In this document: piece after piece, positions 1 to 11,326 of the stretch
Numbering within the stretch: the first letter of the stretch is position 1
Layout: every line of letters begins with the position of its first letter
The notes under the pieces: generated by a model
Told to the model about the DNA's origin: nothing
Databases searched by the model: none
The model's input: only the letters and a program-made list of their open reading frames with translations
Position numbers and translations under genes: made by a program
Origin: Ricinus communis
Taxonomy: Eukaryota; Streptophyta; Magnoliopsida; Malpighiales; Euphorbiaceae
DNA length: 64,000 nt
Reading direction: 5' to 3'
Assembly (NCBI RefSeq): GCF_019578655.1
Contig: NC_063259.1
Span: forward strand, 17,946,489-18,010,488

Positions 1-1439
1 TCAAGCATAAAGTAAAAAATGAAAGTGCATAAAATTGAATCTAGCTATTATAAACTTTTTCTATAACTAAAGAACGAAAGAAAAACACCTAAAAACTAAG
101 TACAATACATAAAATTACCAAAATACATCAAAAACTCAAAAATTAGGTCGAAGCTGATTGGTCCAGGGCATAGACTTGATGGACTATGGGGCTTAGATGG
201 TCTTTCTACGAATTTCTTCAACTTTTCACGCTCAAAAATTTGATTAAAACATATAAAATTGAATAAATAACATAAAAATGCTCAAATAATTAAAACCTAA
301 AAAAATGAAAACCCTAAAAATAAAAGCTGACAGTAAGTAAAAATAAAACTTTAAAGCAGATTCCCAATGCAACAAATGAATTATGTTTTTCTAATAATTA
401 GACTAATCCGATTTAAAATCCAATAAACTCATACTATTAGATTCAAAATTCAATGTGTTATAGCATGTTAATTCACAAGAAAAACTTATTCTAACCACAT
501 AGCTCATATGAAATAACAATAAACATCCTAAACATGTTTCTAGATTCATAAATAAACATAAAAGAAGCAGTAAGGCATAAGGTGTCGATAATATGGATGT
601 GGAGGAACCCTCAGGTTGTCACTGTTGGCTGCTATTCTGCAAATCACAAGAAATGAGGAGGTAGTTGAGTAAAAAATAGGTTGAGAATCCAATGCAACTT
701 GAGATTTCAAAAAAAGTTACTGTCATTCTAAGAAAAAGATTTTCTAATTTAGGATTCTTTCTTAGTGACTTCTAAGAAAAAGCTCTCTGTAGAGTTTTCT
801 CTCAAGAGCTTATGTCCCTAAAAGAATTCTAACGATGAAAATTGCTAAATAGGGAGTTTCTCACTAATGAATGTTGCTCAACCTAGAAATAGGGATGTTG
901 TTCTATTTATAGAGCAAGGGCTTGGAAACCCTAAAATCAAAACAATATGTTTTAGCTGTTTCAACGATTTTTTCTTTATTAGTCAATAATATCTAATAAA
1001 AATCTTTTAAAAATCTCAATAATTATCACAAAAATTTTCTAGAAACTTATTTTTATTTTTTTGGATGTTTAAATGTCAAAAATAGCATAAGACAGTGTTG
1101 AATCATGAAAAATAACCAATTGGCACTATGTAGAGCCAATTCAGCTCTATGTTTAGCTGATCGGCTTTGTGTAGCTGATTGGCTTCGAGGACTAAAAAGT
1201 TTAAAAATTGTGGCAATTTTTCATAAACTTGCTGAAATGACCATTTTACCCTTAAAGTTAATTCTTTTCTGACAATTAAAATCTAAATTAATTCTAGAAA
1301 AGTGATTTTAATTTAATTCTCAGTCCTAACTTAGTTTTGCCTATCCTCAGTCTCCCGAATTTCGAGAAATATAGTAACTTTCATCATAGGATTTTCTGTA
1401 ATTCCCTCGATATCTGAATTAGAAAAATGGATGCTAACA
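1..1439 (-). mobile_element. Tat-type gypsy LTR, truncated by window edge
   Basis: Read on the minus strand, this stretch starts TGTTAGCATCC at 1,439. It matches the start of the LTR at 38,364 (shared block around 'gatatcgaggga' and 'cctatgatgaaagttac') and, further in, the LTR arms at 46.3-48.1 kb and 48.7-50.4 kb (shared TATA region, 'aaccctcaggttgtcac', 'atctagctatta'). A TATA box lies near 905 on the minus strand (tctatttatagag as written). It is a promoter-bearing repeat with no gene. The far end and the target duplication lie outside the window. Family assignment rests on the shared repeats and on the primer-site-like sequence next to the 50.4 kb copy. Confidence 0.6.
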
Positions 1440-2878
1440 GTAGAGTTATGCTTGCTCACTATCCGTGTGCATATTAACACATATATATCCATTTTCTTGT
1501 GCCAAATCTTAGGATGATGCTGATGATTCTTTCTCAATTGAATCATCATCATGATCAAGACTACTAAGGTTTGTTTTTCTCAATTCTTCTTTGGATCTTT
1601 TATTAATTTTAATTGGAAATTGATAAATTTTTGGTGGAGATAATGGTCAAACTGGTGTTCTTGATAAGGATGTCTCATTATTTAATGATATGATGGAATA
1701 TCCATGCTGATATGAAATCTAAACTTCTCAAATTTGTCCCACTATTTCATTGATATAATTCTTTCTAAATATGAGATATAATAATAATTATAATCCTCTT
1801 TATCTTCTGGTTGGACTGCATAAGCCCATTGTACAACCATGGTATCTGAAAATAAAGCACAAAATACAATATTTGCTCCCTCCGGGTGATATTTTAATTT
1901 ATATTGGGAAATTTTATAAAAATTTTCATCATAAGGGAAGGGGAGAAATCTTATTAGATAATTTTCATGTTTGAAACCAGTATTTAAACCAGTTTAGTAT
2001 TGCTTTAAAAACTCTTGATTGTAATAGATACAAAGTATTTATTGGAGAATAATTAAATCTTCCTACACTAAAGTCGTAGTAGTTGTTACCCGTCTTAAGA
2101 ATTTGATAAATGGTGTTGTAGTGTAAATTTATTGATTGTATACCAAGGGATCTAATTTATTCCACAAATACTGTATATTATTAATATGCAAAATTATTAA
2201 AAAATCTCTAGCTTAAACTTCAAATAATAATAGGATAATAAAATTAGACAGTGTGAATAACTCAGAAGAAATCACAATTAGAAACATAGAAAATGAATAA
2301 AATAATTGAAATATAACCTTAGAGTATATATTTATGATATTTATAAAATAGGTACTTTTTAGTTTAAAATAAATTATGCTATAAAACTGTAGAGAAAACA
2401 ATATCAGTTATGAAAAATGATGATATTTTCCAACTATTATCATCTCATATAACAGAAGGATATGAAAAAACGTTTTAATTACTTACGTATATGATTAGTT
2501 CAAGTTTCTATAAAAGCACTTACTAAAACTGGTTTAAATAATTCAGCTATAATATATATTAGACACTGCAAACATAATGAATTCACTTATTCATTATTAG
2601 GAGTTAATAGAATCTATCCTTTGTAAAAGACTAATATATTTTAACTGTTTTTCAAATTTTACTGTTTCATTAAAATATCCAAATATATTAAAAATTTTAA
2701 TGTTATTTGCAAACACAAGGTCTTGATATAACATATGGGTCACAAAATATAGCACTAATACTATAAAGTTATGACAACAATAAGTCCAAATGGAAAGATA
2801 AATAGATACAAAGCATAAGAACTCAATGGAACCCCTCCTTTCTCTGTCTGATTCGAGGTTGAAGAGGTATGGCAAACA
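1440..2878. other. AT-rich stretch without a recognisable gene
   Basis: Very AT-rich sequence. One open stretch at 1,771-1,974 (plus strand, 67 codons, with YLLPPGDILIY) is not recognised. It ends at a stop but stays loosely open beyond it, so it could be a piece of the same relic described at 2,879. Open frames on the minus strand at 2,213-2,943 are rich in Ile, Phe and Leu, have no domain I know, and overlap one another, as expected for random AT-rich DNA. Confidence 0.5.
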
Positions 2879-3780
2879 ATGTTATTCCATACTAATATAG
2901 AGAAAAGTAATATTACTGTACCACGTCCTATAAAATGGAACAAGGTAATACTTTCAAAAAAATTAATTTTGCATTACAAAATATTTTTAAAATTAATAAA
3001 AAATAAAGAATTAGACAGGGTCATCGAATATGCAGAAGGAGAAATAAGATTTACATCACAAAGATTTACAAAAATTAATATTTCTGAATTAGAAAAAAAA
3101 GCACTGGCAAATATAGCATACATAACAATAACACCTAAAAGGGCAGCTTGCTCTTCATTATCTCAAAAAGAATATGAGGAAGTTCCTAGGAATATTGTTC
3201 TTAATGGAATTAGGCAGTCTAGTGAATAAATTAGCCATCCATTTTGTAGAATAGAGACTCCTGCATCAGCAAGAAAATACCAGGATGATGAACCCACATT
3301 CTCAGATGTATAATATAAGATAAATGTTTTAAAAAAGGAATTTAAAATAAATAAAATATGTTTTAATGTTGAATTCTATTCTAAAAAAGTAACAATAAGA
3401 GAGAATGATTCTTTGAGACTTTAAGTGAAAGGGAAAAAATTATTAAACAAAACAACTATAGACTTAAACACTTTAAATGTTAAGATTAATTTTTTAAATG
3501 ATTCTTAGATATATGTAGAAATCAGTATATTAATGTACATGACAATTTAGATAATAAAAATATTAATATTTTAGATAAAATATTTACACTATATAAAATA
3601 CTTTATTGGAATAATAGAATAATTCATATATCCTCCTAATTATACAATAGAAATTAGTAAAAATTCTAAATAGTCTAATTCAAGCTACACATTTAGAAAT
3701 ACAAGATAAACTCATTACTTTAAAATCTATAAGTACTCTAATAGATTAAAAATTACAGTAATTCACATTTATAAATTTAT
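2879..3780 (+). pseudogene. Possible endogenous pararetrovirus (Caulimoviridae) relic
   Basis: A 116-codon open frame (2,879-3,229) with the string VPRPIKWNK is followed, after stops, by more lysine- and asparagine-rich coding-like sequence in broken frames to about 3,780. A proline-arginine-proline-x-x-tryptophan motif followed by a charged linker resembles, from memory, the region after the movement domain in polyproteins of endogenous caulimovirids of dicots. No protease, reverse transcriptase or coat zinc finger is visible, so this is family resemblance only. It is heavily broken and cannot be functional. It could instead be an unrelated AT-rich open frame. Confidence 0.28.
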
Positions 3781-4589
3781 TTCAATTATTTTATATGCAG
3801 GAAAATTTGCCATATAAAAAAAGGAGAATTTTTATGTTTAACGTTTGGTGTTTAGCTCTTAGCTAATTTTAGAAGCAAATAAGCTTTTAAAGTCTTAAAA
3901 AATCTAAAATATAAGCCCTCTGACAGAAAATTTAAACGGTATTAATAGCTGATGTATATCTGAGAGTTGCTGATATATCATAGTTGGTCCTGCCAATCGA
4001 ATAAAATTAATTTTTAATAATTTTTTTATGTAAAAGATAATTTTAAAATATTAATTAAATTTACTGTTTATCAACATTGGTCCTCTGCTCATTTTTTTAC
4101 CCATCATAAGAACACCTCCAGATTCATCCTCGCCCTTTAGTTCCCACGCCACCTCGACCCACCACCAATCCATGCCATCTCCCACCGCCTTGCTAGTCTC
4201 ATGACAACACCATTTAGTCGTCGACGATTAATAGTTTATCGCCGATGCTGCTAATATGTATTGTCCCCCATTTCTCATCCTTGTCGGCCGATGCCATTTC
4301 TCATCCTATTTTGCGATGTGTATAGTCGTTGATGTTGCTTCTCGTCGATGCCCCACCGGTTCTTCTCTGAAGACTGTTGTGCAGTGTCATAAAATTAAAA
4401 AATTGCAAAAGCGATACCGAACGGAGATCCACCGCGATCTATGCATGTTTGATAAAGTTTTTCTTTTTCTTACATTGAAAAACAACACTTTCTTACAATG
4501 TCTTCTTTGTTACATATACAAAAAAAAAAATCTCACTAGACTAGCTTTACACGTGTCTAGCTCCTATTGGTGTCAATATTCTATTAGGC
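3781..4589. other. AT-rich spacer and possible short copia LTR remnant
   Basis: The first 300 bases are AT-rich with no signal. About 4,110-4,340 is GC-richer and carries an open frame (from 4,256) with no recognisable domain. About 4,420-4,588 lies directly downstream (minus strand) of the copia polypurine tract and contains 'tttgtatatgtaac' on that strand. By position it could be what is left of the copia 3' LTR, but no second copy exists in the window to prove it. Confidence 0.35.
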
Positions 4590-4593
4590 CCCC

Positions 4594-5120
4594 TCAAGTT
4601 GGAGCATACAGATTTTGGATGCCCAACTTGGAGATGGAAGCTTGGAATAGAGTGGTAGGAAGGGGCTTTGTAAAAGAATCAGCCAATTGTTTTGATGAAA
4701 GGACTGGCATAAGATTGATGACTCCATGTTGAATTTTCTCTCGAATGAGATGGCAATCAATTTCTATATGCTTGGTCCTCGCATGATATACAGGATTCTC
4801 GGCAATTCTGATGGCAGAAAGGTTGTCACAATACAGATTTGCTAGAGAAAAGGGGAGCTGCAAGTCCTGAAGGAGGAAGTGAAGCCATTGGATCTCACAT
4901 GTCACTGCAACTATAGCTCTATACTCTGCTTCACTTGAAGAGCGTGAGACTGTTTGTTGTTTCTTGGACTTCCATGAGATCAATGCTGAACCGAGAAAAA
5001 CACAGAACCCAGTAATGGACTTTCTGGAATCAGGGCATGAAGGCCAATCAAAATCACTGAAGGCTTTAAGCTGGAGATCACCTGCTGCTGGGAAAAATAA
5101 GCCCTGTCCTGGAGTCCCTT
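4594..5120 (-). pseudogene. Copia RNase H domain
   Basis: This is the RNase H end of the copia polyprotein, which degrades RNA of the RNA:DNA hybrid during reverse transcription. The frame reads from FPAAGDLQLKAFSDFDW through SRSSSEAEYRA, LYCDNLSAI and ARTKHIEID to the typical carboxy end ADSFTKPLP. The stop lies just before the purine tract. The longest ATG frame starts at 4,983, but homology continues upstream to about 5,120. There a one-base slip (after RYLK) separates it from the RT segment. Confidence 0.9.
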
Positions 5121-5395
5121 TTCAAATATCGTAGAACTCTATGAGCTGAGGTCAAATGAGCATCTGTAGGGGCTTGAAGAAACTGAGATAACTGTTGTAC
5201 TGCATATGCTATGTTAGGTCTAGTGTGGGTTAGGTACAACAGCTTGCCAATTAGACTTCTGTATGCTGTAATGTCTTGAAGAACCTGCCCACCTGTTCTA
5301 GACAATTTCTCAGTAGATGTTATTGGTGTTAGTACTAGTTTAGCTTCGAGAAACCAGTTTCTTACAAAATGTCTAAAGTGTATTTTCTCTAGCAT
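5078..5395 (-). pseudogene. Copia reverse transcriptase, C-terminal part
   Basis: Connection region between RT and RNase H: AYRSLIGKLLYLTHTRPNIAYAVQQLSQF and HRVLRYLK are standard copia blocks. A nonsense change where the conserved glutamine or arginine would be (near 5,392) and a shift of frame separate it from the upstream RT. A one-base slip near 5,120 separates it from RNase H. Its final residues (after RYLK) are a frameshift artefact. Confidence 0.88.
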
Positions 5396-6000
5396 AGGTT
5401 AATACCAGTTTTGGACCTGGCAACCTCTAATCCAAGAAAAAACTTGAGTTCTCCAAGATCCTTAATTTGGAAAGTATCATGAAGGAATCTTTTTACCTTT
5501 ACAATTTCTGTCATGTCTGAACTTGCTAAGACAATGTCATCCACATAAATAGCTAAAGCAATAAAGTTTGATCCAGTACCTTTGGTAAAGAGCGAGGAGT
5601 CTGAAGTTGCCTGTTTAAACTTCTGAGTATGCAATGCAGCAGTTAGCTTTGCATTCCATTGTCTGCTTGCTTGTTTCAATCCATACAAGCTCTTCTTTAA
5701 TTTGCAAACCGTATTGGTCTGCTTAGGCTGAAAACCAGGAGGCAAATCCATGTAAATCTCCTCTTGTAAGTCACCATGCAAAAAGGCATTGTTGATATCA
5801 AGCTGACAAAGGTTCCAGTCCTTCGCAGCAGCTACAGCCATAAGAGTTCTGATTGTGGTGATCTTTGCTACAGGACTAAAAGTATCAAGAAAGTCAATGG
5901 CAGACCTTTGAGTATATCCCTTAGCCATGAGCCTTGCTTTGTATCTTTCTAGAGTCCCATCAGCTTTAAGCTGTTTGCCCTTAGGTAAAGGAACTAATTT
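5389..6000 (-). pseudogene. Copia reverse transcriptase, catalytic core
   Basis: RNA-dependent DNA polymerase core. Visible blocks in order: LVPLPKGKQLKADGTLERYKARL (upstream of the ATG, about 5,930-6,000), YTQRSAIDFLDTFSPVAKITTIRTLMAVAA, LDINNAFLHGDL, the polymerase signature YVDD (as AIYVDDIVLAS), and FLGLEVARS. The catalytic aspartates are present. The segment is open for 179 codons from an internal methionine, then stops after GINLC, where a CAG-to-TAG change is the simplest reading. Confidence 0.92.
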
Positions 6001-6942
6001 CTAAGTATTACTTTCTTCTAAAGCAGCTATTTCTTCAGTCATTGCTTGTTTCCAACAAGTATGTGAAATTTCCTGATTATAGTGTTTTGGTTCAGGTAAT
6101 ATTGCTGTATTACATATATAGGACTTGTAATAAGGTGAGATCTTGTCATAAGATAGAAATTGAGACATATGATGTGGTGTGGTTCTAGGTTTGGGCAGAG
6201 AAACTTCAAAATCGTGAAATTTTGATGGCAGGTGAATATTTCTAGTAGGTCTGGGAGAGGGTTGAGAAAAAGTACTTGAATTAATTGGAGGAGACTGTAT
6301 GTCAGCAGTAGATGAATGGAGTGGATCAACTGTTTGTGAATCTGCCTTTTTGAAATCTTCAAGTGAACTTTCATTTTGATAAACAGGGATAAGAATATCA
6401 TTGGATGATATTGTAGCAAAATTCTCTTTAAATGGGAAGCTGTTTTTTGTAAATGTTACATCTCTAGAAACAAAAATGCTTTTATTCTCTAAATTGTATA
6501 CTCTGTAACCTTTAGTGTTTTTAGAAAAACCAATGAAAACACACTTGATTTCTCTAGGATGCATTTTTGTCTTAGGATGAGGTAAAACAGAAGCAAATGC
6601 TAGACAACCAAAGACTTTGAGCTGATCATAAGAAGGTTTGACCTTGAAAAGGATCTCAAAAGGAGTTGACTAGTTTAAAACTAGTGTTGGCTTCCTGTTA
6701 ATTAAAAAAGCAGCATGCAGAACACAATCAATCCAAAAATAAAGAGGGAGATTGGCTTGAATCCTTAAACTTCGTGCAACAGAGAGAATATGCTACTGTT
6801 TTCTCTCAACAATACTATTTTGTTGAGGTGTATAGGTGCAAGAAGTTTGATGAACAATCCCTTTTGATTTGTAAAAATTGGTCATTTCAAATTCTTTGCC
6901 ATTATCAGTTCTAAAGCATTTAATCTTGACTAAGAACTGAGT
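6001..6942 (-). pseudogene. Copia integrase C-terminal half and linker to RT
   Basis: The 187-codon frame at 6,001-6,564 begins MHPREIKCVFIGFSKNTKGYRVYNLENKSIFVSRDVTF, the conserved end of copia integrases. A Ser/Pro-rich linker and the start of the RT region (HTCWKQAMTEEIAALEESNTxxLVPLP) follow. Upstream, 6,565-6,942 encodes further integrase (FEILFKVKPSYDQLKVFGCLAFASVLPHPKTK) in frame, interrupted by stops such as the one near 6,670. The integrase inserts the cDNA into host DNA; this copy is broken. Confidence 0.88.
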
Positions 6943-7527
6943 TTAAACAAGATGGTAAAAATCAATGATCAAATGTTTAGCTTCTGACTTAAGCCTCATA
7001 GGATAGATCCATAGGAATCTGCTCTTGTCATCAATTATGGTTAAAAAATATGAATGACCATATATGGTTATGGCAGGAAATGGTCCCCAAATGTCTAAAT
7101 GAATAAGATCAAAAATTGAAGTAGAAAAAGAATTGCTAACAGGGAAAATAGGCCTTTTTTGTTTAGCCAAATGACAAACTTCACATTCAAAGCAATTATC
7201 ATTAATCATAGCATTATGAAACAGATCAAGAGATTTCATTACTTGTTTAGAAGGGTGGCCTAGTTTGTTATGCCACAAAATAAAAACAACAACATTACAA
7301 CTAGCAGAAAATGAATTTGGAAACTTCTCAGTATCTTCTTGTTGTAAAAGCTGATATAATCCATTCACTTGGTTAGCTATACCAGTCATCGTCCAAAGTT
7401 TCATGTCCTGAATATAACAAAAGTTGGAGGAAAAAATGAGAGAGTAAAGGTTGTTTTTGGTTAACTGCAAAATGGAGATAAGATTAAAGGCAAAATTTGG
7501 TATGTAGAAAACCCCATGAAGAATCAA
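6943..7527 (-). pseudogene. Copia GAG-pre-integrase and integrase N-terminus
   Basis: Open for 194 codons. LWHNKLGHPSKQVMKSL is the GAG-pre-integrase histidine motif. ECEVCHLAKQKRPIFP gives the cysteine pair of the integrase zinc-binding region. LIHLDIWGPFP and YFLTIIDDKSRFLWIYPM carry the first catalytic aspartates of the integrase core. The frame then stops after FYHLV, where glutamine is expected (CAA to TAA), and the core continues in 6,565-6,942. Confidence 0.9.
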
Positions 7528-8240
7528 GGAGGGTGATAATTTAACAGTGCCATACGTGTAACCTGAACTAATTCATTATTAGGCAACTTCACATATTTAT
7601 CAGAAACTTTATAATGTCTTTTGAAAAAACTAAGAGAATTAGTAATGTGATCAGTAGCTCCTGAATCTACAATCCATTTACTACTGTGGAATTGCTTATA
7701 ATAACATAAAACAATACCTTTCTCAGCAATAGGATCGAAGGCAGAAGATAGAGCATTGATCTGAGAGGTGGCTGCATTCTGAGAGTCAACTGCCTTTTCT
7801 TCAATCATAGACATCAAACTATTATATTGATCCCTTGTAAAAGTAATAGGACCATCATTATCAGATTTTTTAAAAGAGTTATCATTGTCATAATTCAATT
7901 GATATGCCATATGTTCAGTAGTTGAAAGATTATGACTGTCAGAAGGAAAAGATGCAACCTGGTTTGTAGAACTCGGAAAATTCTTGCTTGCTCCCTTGTA
8001 TCCCGGTGGGAACCCATTCTTTCTGTAACACTTGTCAACAGGATGCCCATACATTCCACAAAAAATGCAGGTAGGCTTCTTGGCCCCATTGTTTAGAAAA
8101 ATTCAAGAATTGCCAAAAAATCTCTTTTGACTATTACCAAGGTTAAATTGCTGCTTTCCTATTTTTAGCCTAAAGCCATTCATATTCTTCAAGTGTTGAT
8201 TATGTCCAAGATTAAAACCAGTTGTGCTACTTCCAGCATT
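7524..8240 (-). pseudogene. Copia gag C-terminus and aspartic protease
   Basis: From about 8,080 the minus strand encodes a CCHC zinc knuckle (CIFCGMYGHPVDKC, spacing C-2-C-4-H-4-C), which binds genomic RNA. After a spacer comes the retroviral-type aspartic protease motif WIVDSGATDHITNS, typical of copia. A stop near 8,105 cuts the zinc knuckle from the preceding gag residues (HNQHLKNMNGFRLK), which end at about 8,240 where the element is truncated. The protease frame ends early after LVQV. Confidence 0.88.
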
Positions 8241-8489
8241 CATATTGAATTTCCACGAACTGTTTGTGAGAGTAAAAAGGTTGTGTGTGCTAATCTTTTT
8301 GTTTTGTCATTGTGCATAGCACGTGCATCATGCATCCCATGCATCATATGTATTATACTAACCTTTAGCCATATAGACTCTCTTGTGGATTGGAAGAGGC
8401 AAGATAGTGGGAGGCTAGAAAGAGTTGCCATTTCCCCAAGAATCAGAACTGTATTAGAGCATTTAGAAAGACCGAGACACTAAGAAGAG

Positions 8490-9830
8490 ATGGCCAATGA
8501 AAGAGCCAATGAACAAGACATTGAGATCCTCAAGAATGTTGTAATCGAAGACTTGAGGTGTATGATTTGGGAGGAACTTTAGTAACTCCTAGCTGGGATG
8601 GCTACAAATCAGGCCCTACCTACTGCTCCTATTGTACTAGTTAACCCGCTTATTGCTATTGACCCCTACTGTGGTTGCCATTGAGACTGCTACTGCCACT
8701 CCTGTCACGGATAATGGCAATGCCAATGATGAAGAGTCAGCTAGAAAGGGAGTGCCCCAAAACTTTTAGGTTTTTGATGAGTTCATGCTTGACCAGGCTA
8801 AGAGGGAGACCGCCCTTGCCACCAACAAAGCTGTAATCAGACTGTGCCCGACTTGACAAGATGCAGGGTATGCTAGAAAATCAAAGGTTTAGACCCAACC
8901 TATGATTTTGAAGAGCTGGTATTGACGGGAGAAGACAAGTTGCCTGTGAAGTTCAAGATGCCCGGTATGTACAAGTTCAACGGGACTGGTGGACCTGAAA
9001 GTTCATCTGAAACAATACTTGACCATCATGGAAACTACTCAGTGGAGCAGGACGCAGATTGTTAAGCTATTCATTCTATCACTGGAAGGACCTGCAATCA
9101 ACTGGTACCATAGTCTAGAGAAATCTGCCAAAGCTGAGTAGCAGGATTTGTGCAACTTCCTTATCAAGTAGTACAACTGCAACACTCATTTGGAGGTGTC
9201 AATTAGGGATCTTGAATCCACTAAGCAAAAGCCAATAAGTCCTTCTCTGATTTTCTAACTAGATGGAGGAATAAGGCTGTCATGATGAAGAATAAGCTCT
9301 ATAAAAAGGACTAGGTTCATATGGTGGTTTAAAATGTTCTCCCTAGATGGGTTGAAAGGTTACAGATGATGAACCCGAAAACCTTCGTGGATCTGTATGA
9401 TGACAGGTTGTAAATTGAGAAAATAGAGAATGACAAGAGAAAGACCGTGAGAACTGGCGTAAGGGCAAACTACTAGGCTGAAGGAAGTACGACCCCGGAC
9501 ATAAATGCTGTGCAACAATTGAGAAGTTTTCTAACTTCAAGCAACCTCTCTCTAAGATCTTTGAGAGATTGGTTCAAAATAACATGCTCCAACCTACCAC
9601 CCTAAAGAACCCATCGAATCAAAACACATCCGAATACAAGCCCAACAATTACTGTGAAATCCACCAAGCACCTGGCCACCATACCAATAACTGCATCCGG
9701 CTGAAGCATGAAATCTAGGACCTTATCGATGCCGAAAAGCTCATTGACCCAGACCAGCTTAGCACTAGAAGGAACCCTTAACCAAGCTACAACAACACAC
9801 CGCCCCTAAACTAAGTTTCGATTAACCCTT
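8490..9830 (+). pseudogene. Tat-type gag (capsid and knuckle)
   Basis: Starts at the ATG giving MANERANEQDIEILKNVV. The frame shifts among all three phases. Recognisable pieces in order are KFKMPGMYKFNGTGGP, INWYHSLEKSAK, the block around 'cttatcaagtagtacaactgcaa', NAVQQLRSF, and near 9,640 NYCEIHQAPGHHTNNCIRLKHEI with a nucleocapsid-like C..H....H....C pattern. Gag would form the virus-like particle and package RNA. Many stops replace Gln or Trp codons. Confidence 0.7.
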
Positions 9831-10497
9831 ACTTCAACGAAGAGGAAATCATGAATTTTTTCATAGACCTACCCCAAGCCGAACTAGCAGCCGAGCTAAA
9901 AAGCCCATAAAGAACTTTCGCCGAACTGGGGGCACCACTATCCGTGGTGTTCCGACACCTAAAATGGAGTAAGAAACTTAAGCCCCAACCGTCGAAAGAT
10001 AGTTCTAAGCCTTACAATGGTCAATAATGTGAGTATCACCAGACTCTCGGGCATGTGACGGACTAGTGCAACCGTCTCAAACATGAGATTTATGATTTAA
10101 TCGACTCTAGAGAATAGGAGGTCTAGCAACTTTCTCGATTTGAGTGTGAAGACCTGCTTGGGCAGCTTTTAGGTAAATATGATTTTAGTGTCTGATATTC
10201 AAGGGCACCTCTACTGATGTTCGGATCGAAGATATTGTGCCAAGTGGTTGAGGATCAGATGACAATCAAACCACTTGTGAGCTTTATCTCTTGAAGGTCT
10301 AGAAAGAGGGCGAGAAGAAGTCGGTAAGAACTATTGACATCTAGTTTAGTTTTGGGGATAAGAATGAGGTTCAAGACACCGAGGCTAAGAACATCTGGGC
10401 AAACAACGATTCCAAGATTGAGCCAGCGGGTAAAGGTAAGGAAGTTGGTTTATAAGAGCTGAAGTAAGAGAAGCAAGCACTTGAAAAAAGGGATGCC
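9831..10497 (+). pseudogene. Tat-type gag tail with a second knuckle
   Basis: About 380 bases after the first knuckle a second, similar one appears near 10,027 (CEYHQTLGHVTD, a stop, then CNRLKHEIYDLID). Between them lies DLPQAELAAELKSP, a hydrophobic-acidic stretch. After the second knuckle the frame degrades into stops up to the protease. Two knuckle-like modules could be ancestral or an internal duplication; the sequences are similar but not identical. Confidence 0.55.
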
Positions 10498-10892
10498 GTG
10501 TTACTAGAACGGTGGAAGAAGGAGAAAAAGACAACTGATGTCTGGGAGCTACTGATGCATTCATCAAAACATAGAAAGGCTATGATCCAGGCCTTATCTA
10601 GTATAAGTGTCAGCGCAACAACTACCCATGAGGAGATGATCAAAATGGTAACTAACAAGACTACCGGGATAATTACTTTCTCAAATGAGGACCTACGACT
10701 TGAGGAAAGGCACCACAATAAGGCCCTTTATATAGCAGCAAAAGTGAAAGGAAAAGGAACCCCATGTGTGATAGTTGATGATGGGTTAGGTATTGATGTG
10801 TGTTCATCTCGCATACTCCCTAAACTAGGGATGACTATCAAGGACATAAAACCCTCGAACATGACCAGGGCCAATGACGAGACAAATTATCT
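10498..10892 (+). pseudogene. Tat-type protease region, copy 1
   Basis: Open frame with AAKVKGKGTPCVIVDDGLGIDVCSSRILPKLGMTIKDIKPSNM, matching the gypsy Tat protease, where the usual catalytic triad is D-G/S-G or D-G-S; here it reads VDDGLGIDV. Upstream ITFSNEDLRLEERHHNKALYIA is also typical. The frame runs on to 10,959, but from about 10,893 the sequence is LTR DNA from another element, so the last 20 codons are not protease. Confidence 0.7.
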
Positions 10893-11326
10893 TCGCATGG
10901 CTGTGGTCAAGCCCGTGTTGGTCAGCACGGGCCGAGTCCAGGCCACACTCAACCTCTAACTCCCAAAATCAATCCGTTGCTCCCTAACCGTGCCCTTGCC
11001 GATGCTGAGCCACCACAGGCCATGCTGGAGACCGTGGTGGCCTCGGAAATCATGCCAAAAGGCCATATTTGAAGATCAAAGGCTAATGGTTTAGCATGGC
11101 CAAAGTCCAAGCCGTGCTCAACCTTGAAATTCGAGCCTTTGTCCAATTTTGATGAATTTCATCCGTATTCATACGTATAACCCTCAAACACTAATAATGT
11201 TCATCAATGGTCACCTGAAACATGAAAGGAACCAAAACACATATGATTTTGGCATAAAACAAGATAAATATGCATAAAAATGCAAGTAATCAGGCATATA
11301 AACATATGTTTAACACAATGCATATC
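10893..11326 (-). mobile_element. Athila LTR fragment (U3), minus strand
   Basis: Read on the minus strand this begins TGATATGCATTGTGTT at 11,326 and follows the U3 of the element B LTRs (17,728 and 36,324): 'atcttgttttatgcc', 'gttttggttcctttcatg', 'aaggttgagcacggc' and the CpG-rich block with 'cccgtgctgaccaacacggg'. It ends at about 10,893 inside the CpG-rich block, before the TATA box. It lies between two copies of the protease region. Confidence 0.75.

Larger units (their letters stand above)
4590..8250 (-). mobile_element. Ty1-copia retrotransposon, 5'-truncated
   Basis: In minus-strand order the element shows gag zinc knuckle, protease, GAG-pre-integrase, integrase, reverse transcriptase and RNase H, which is the copia order (integrase before RT). 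It ends at a purine tract on the minus strand (about 4,590-4,597, gaggggg), placed just after the RNase H stop, as expected for a polypurine tract. The 5' side stops inside gag at about 8,250, where plus-strand gypsy sequence begins, so the 5' LTR, primer site and most of gag are missing. Several nonsense changes and at least two frameshifts make it inactive. Confidence 0.9.

Noticed and set aside
4256..4732. 158-codon plus-strand open frame
   Set aside because: Its second half is antisense to the copia RNase H end and purine tract; the first half has no domain. Treated as chance.
8193..8483. 96-codon plus-strand frame
   Set aside because: Starts in antisense copia gag and runs into the non-coding start of the Tat relic; spans a junction of two elements.
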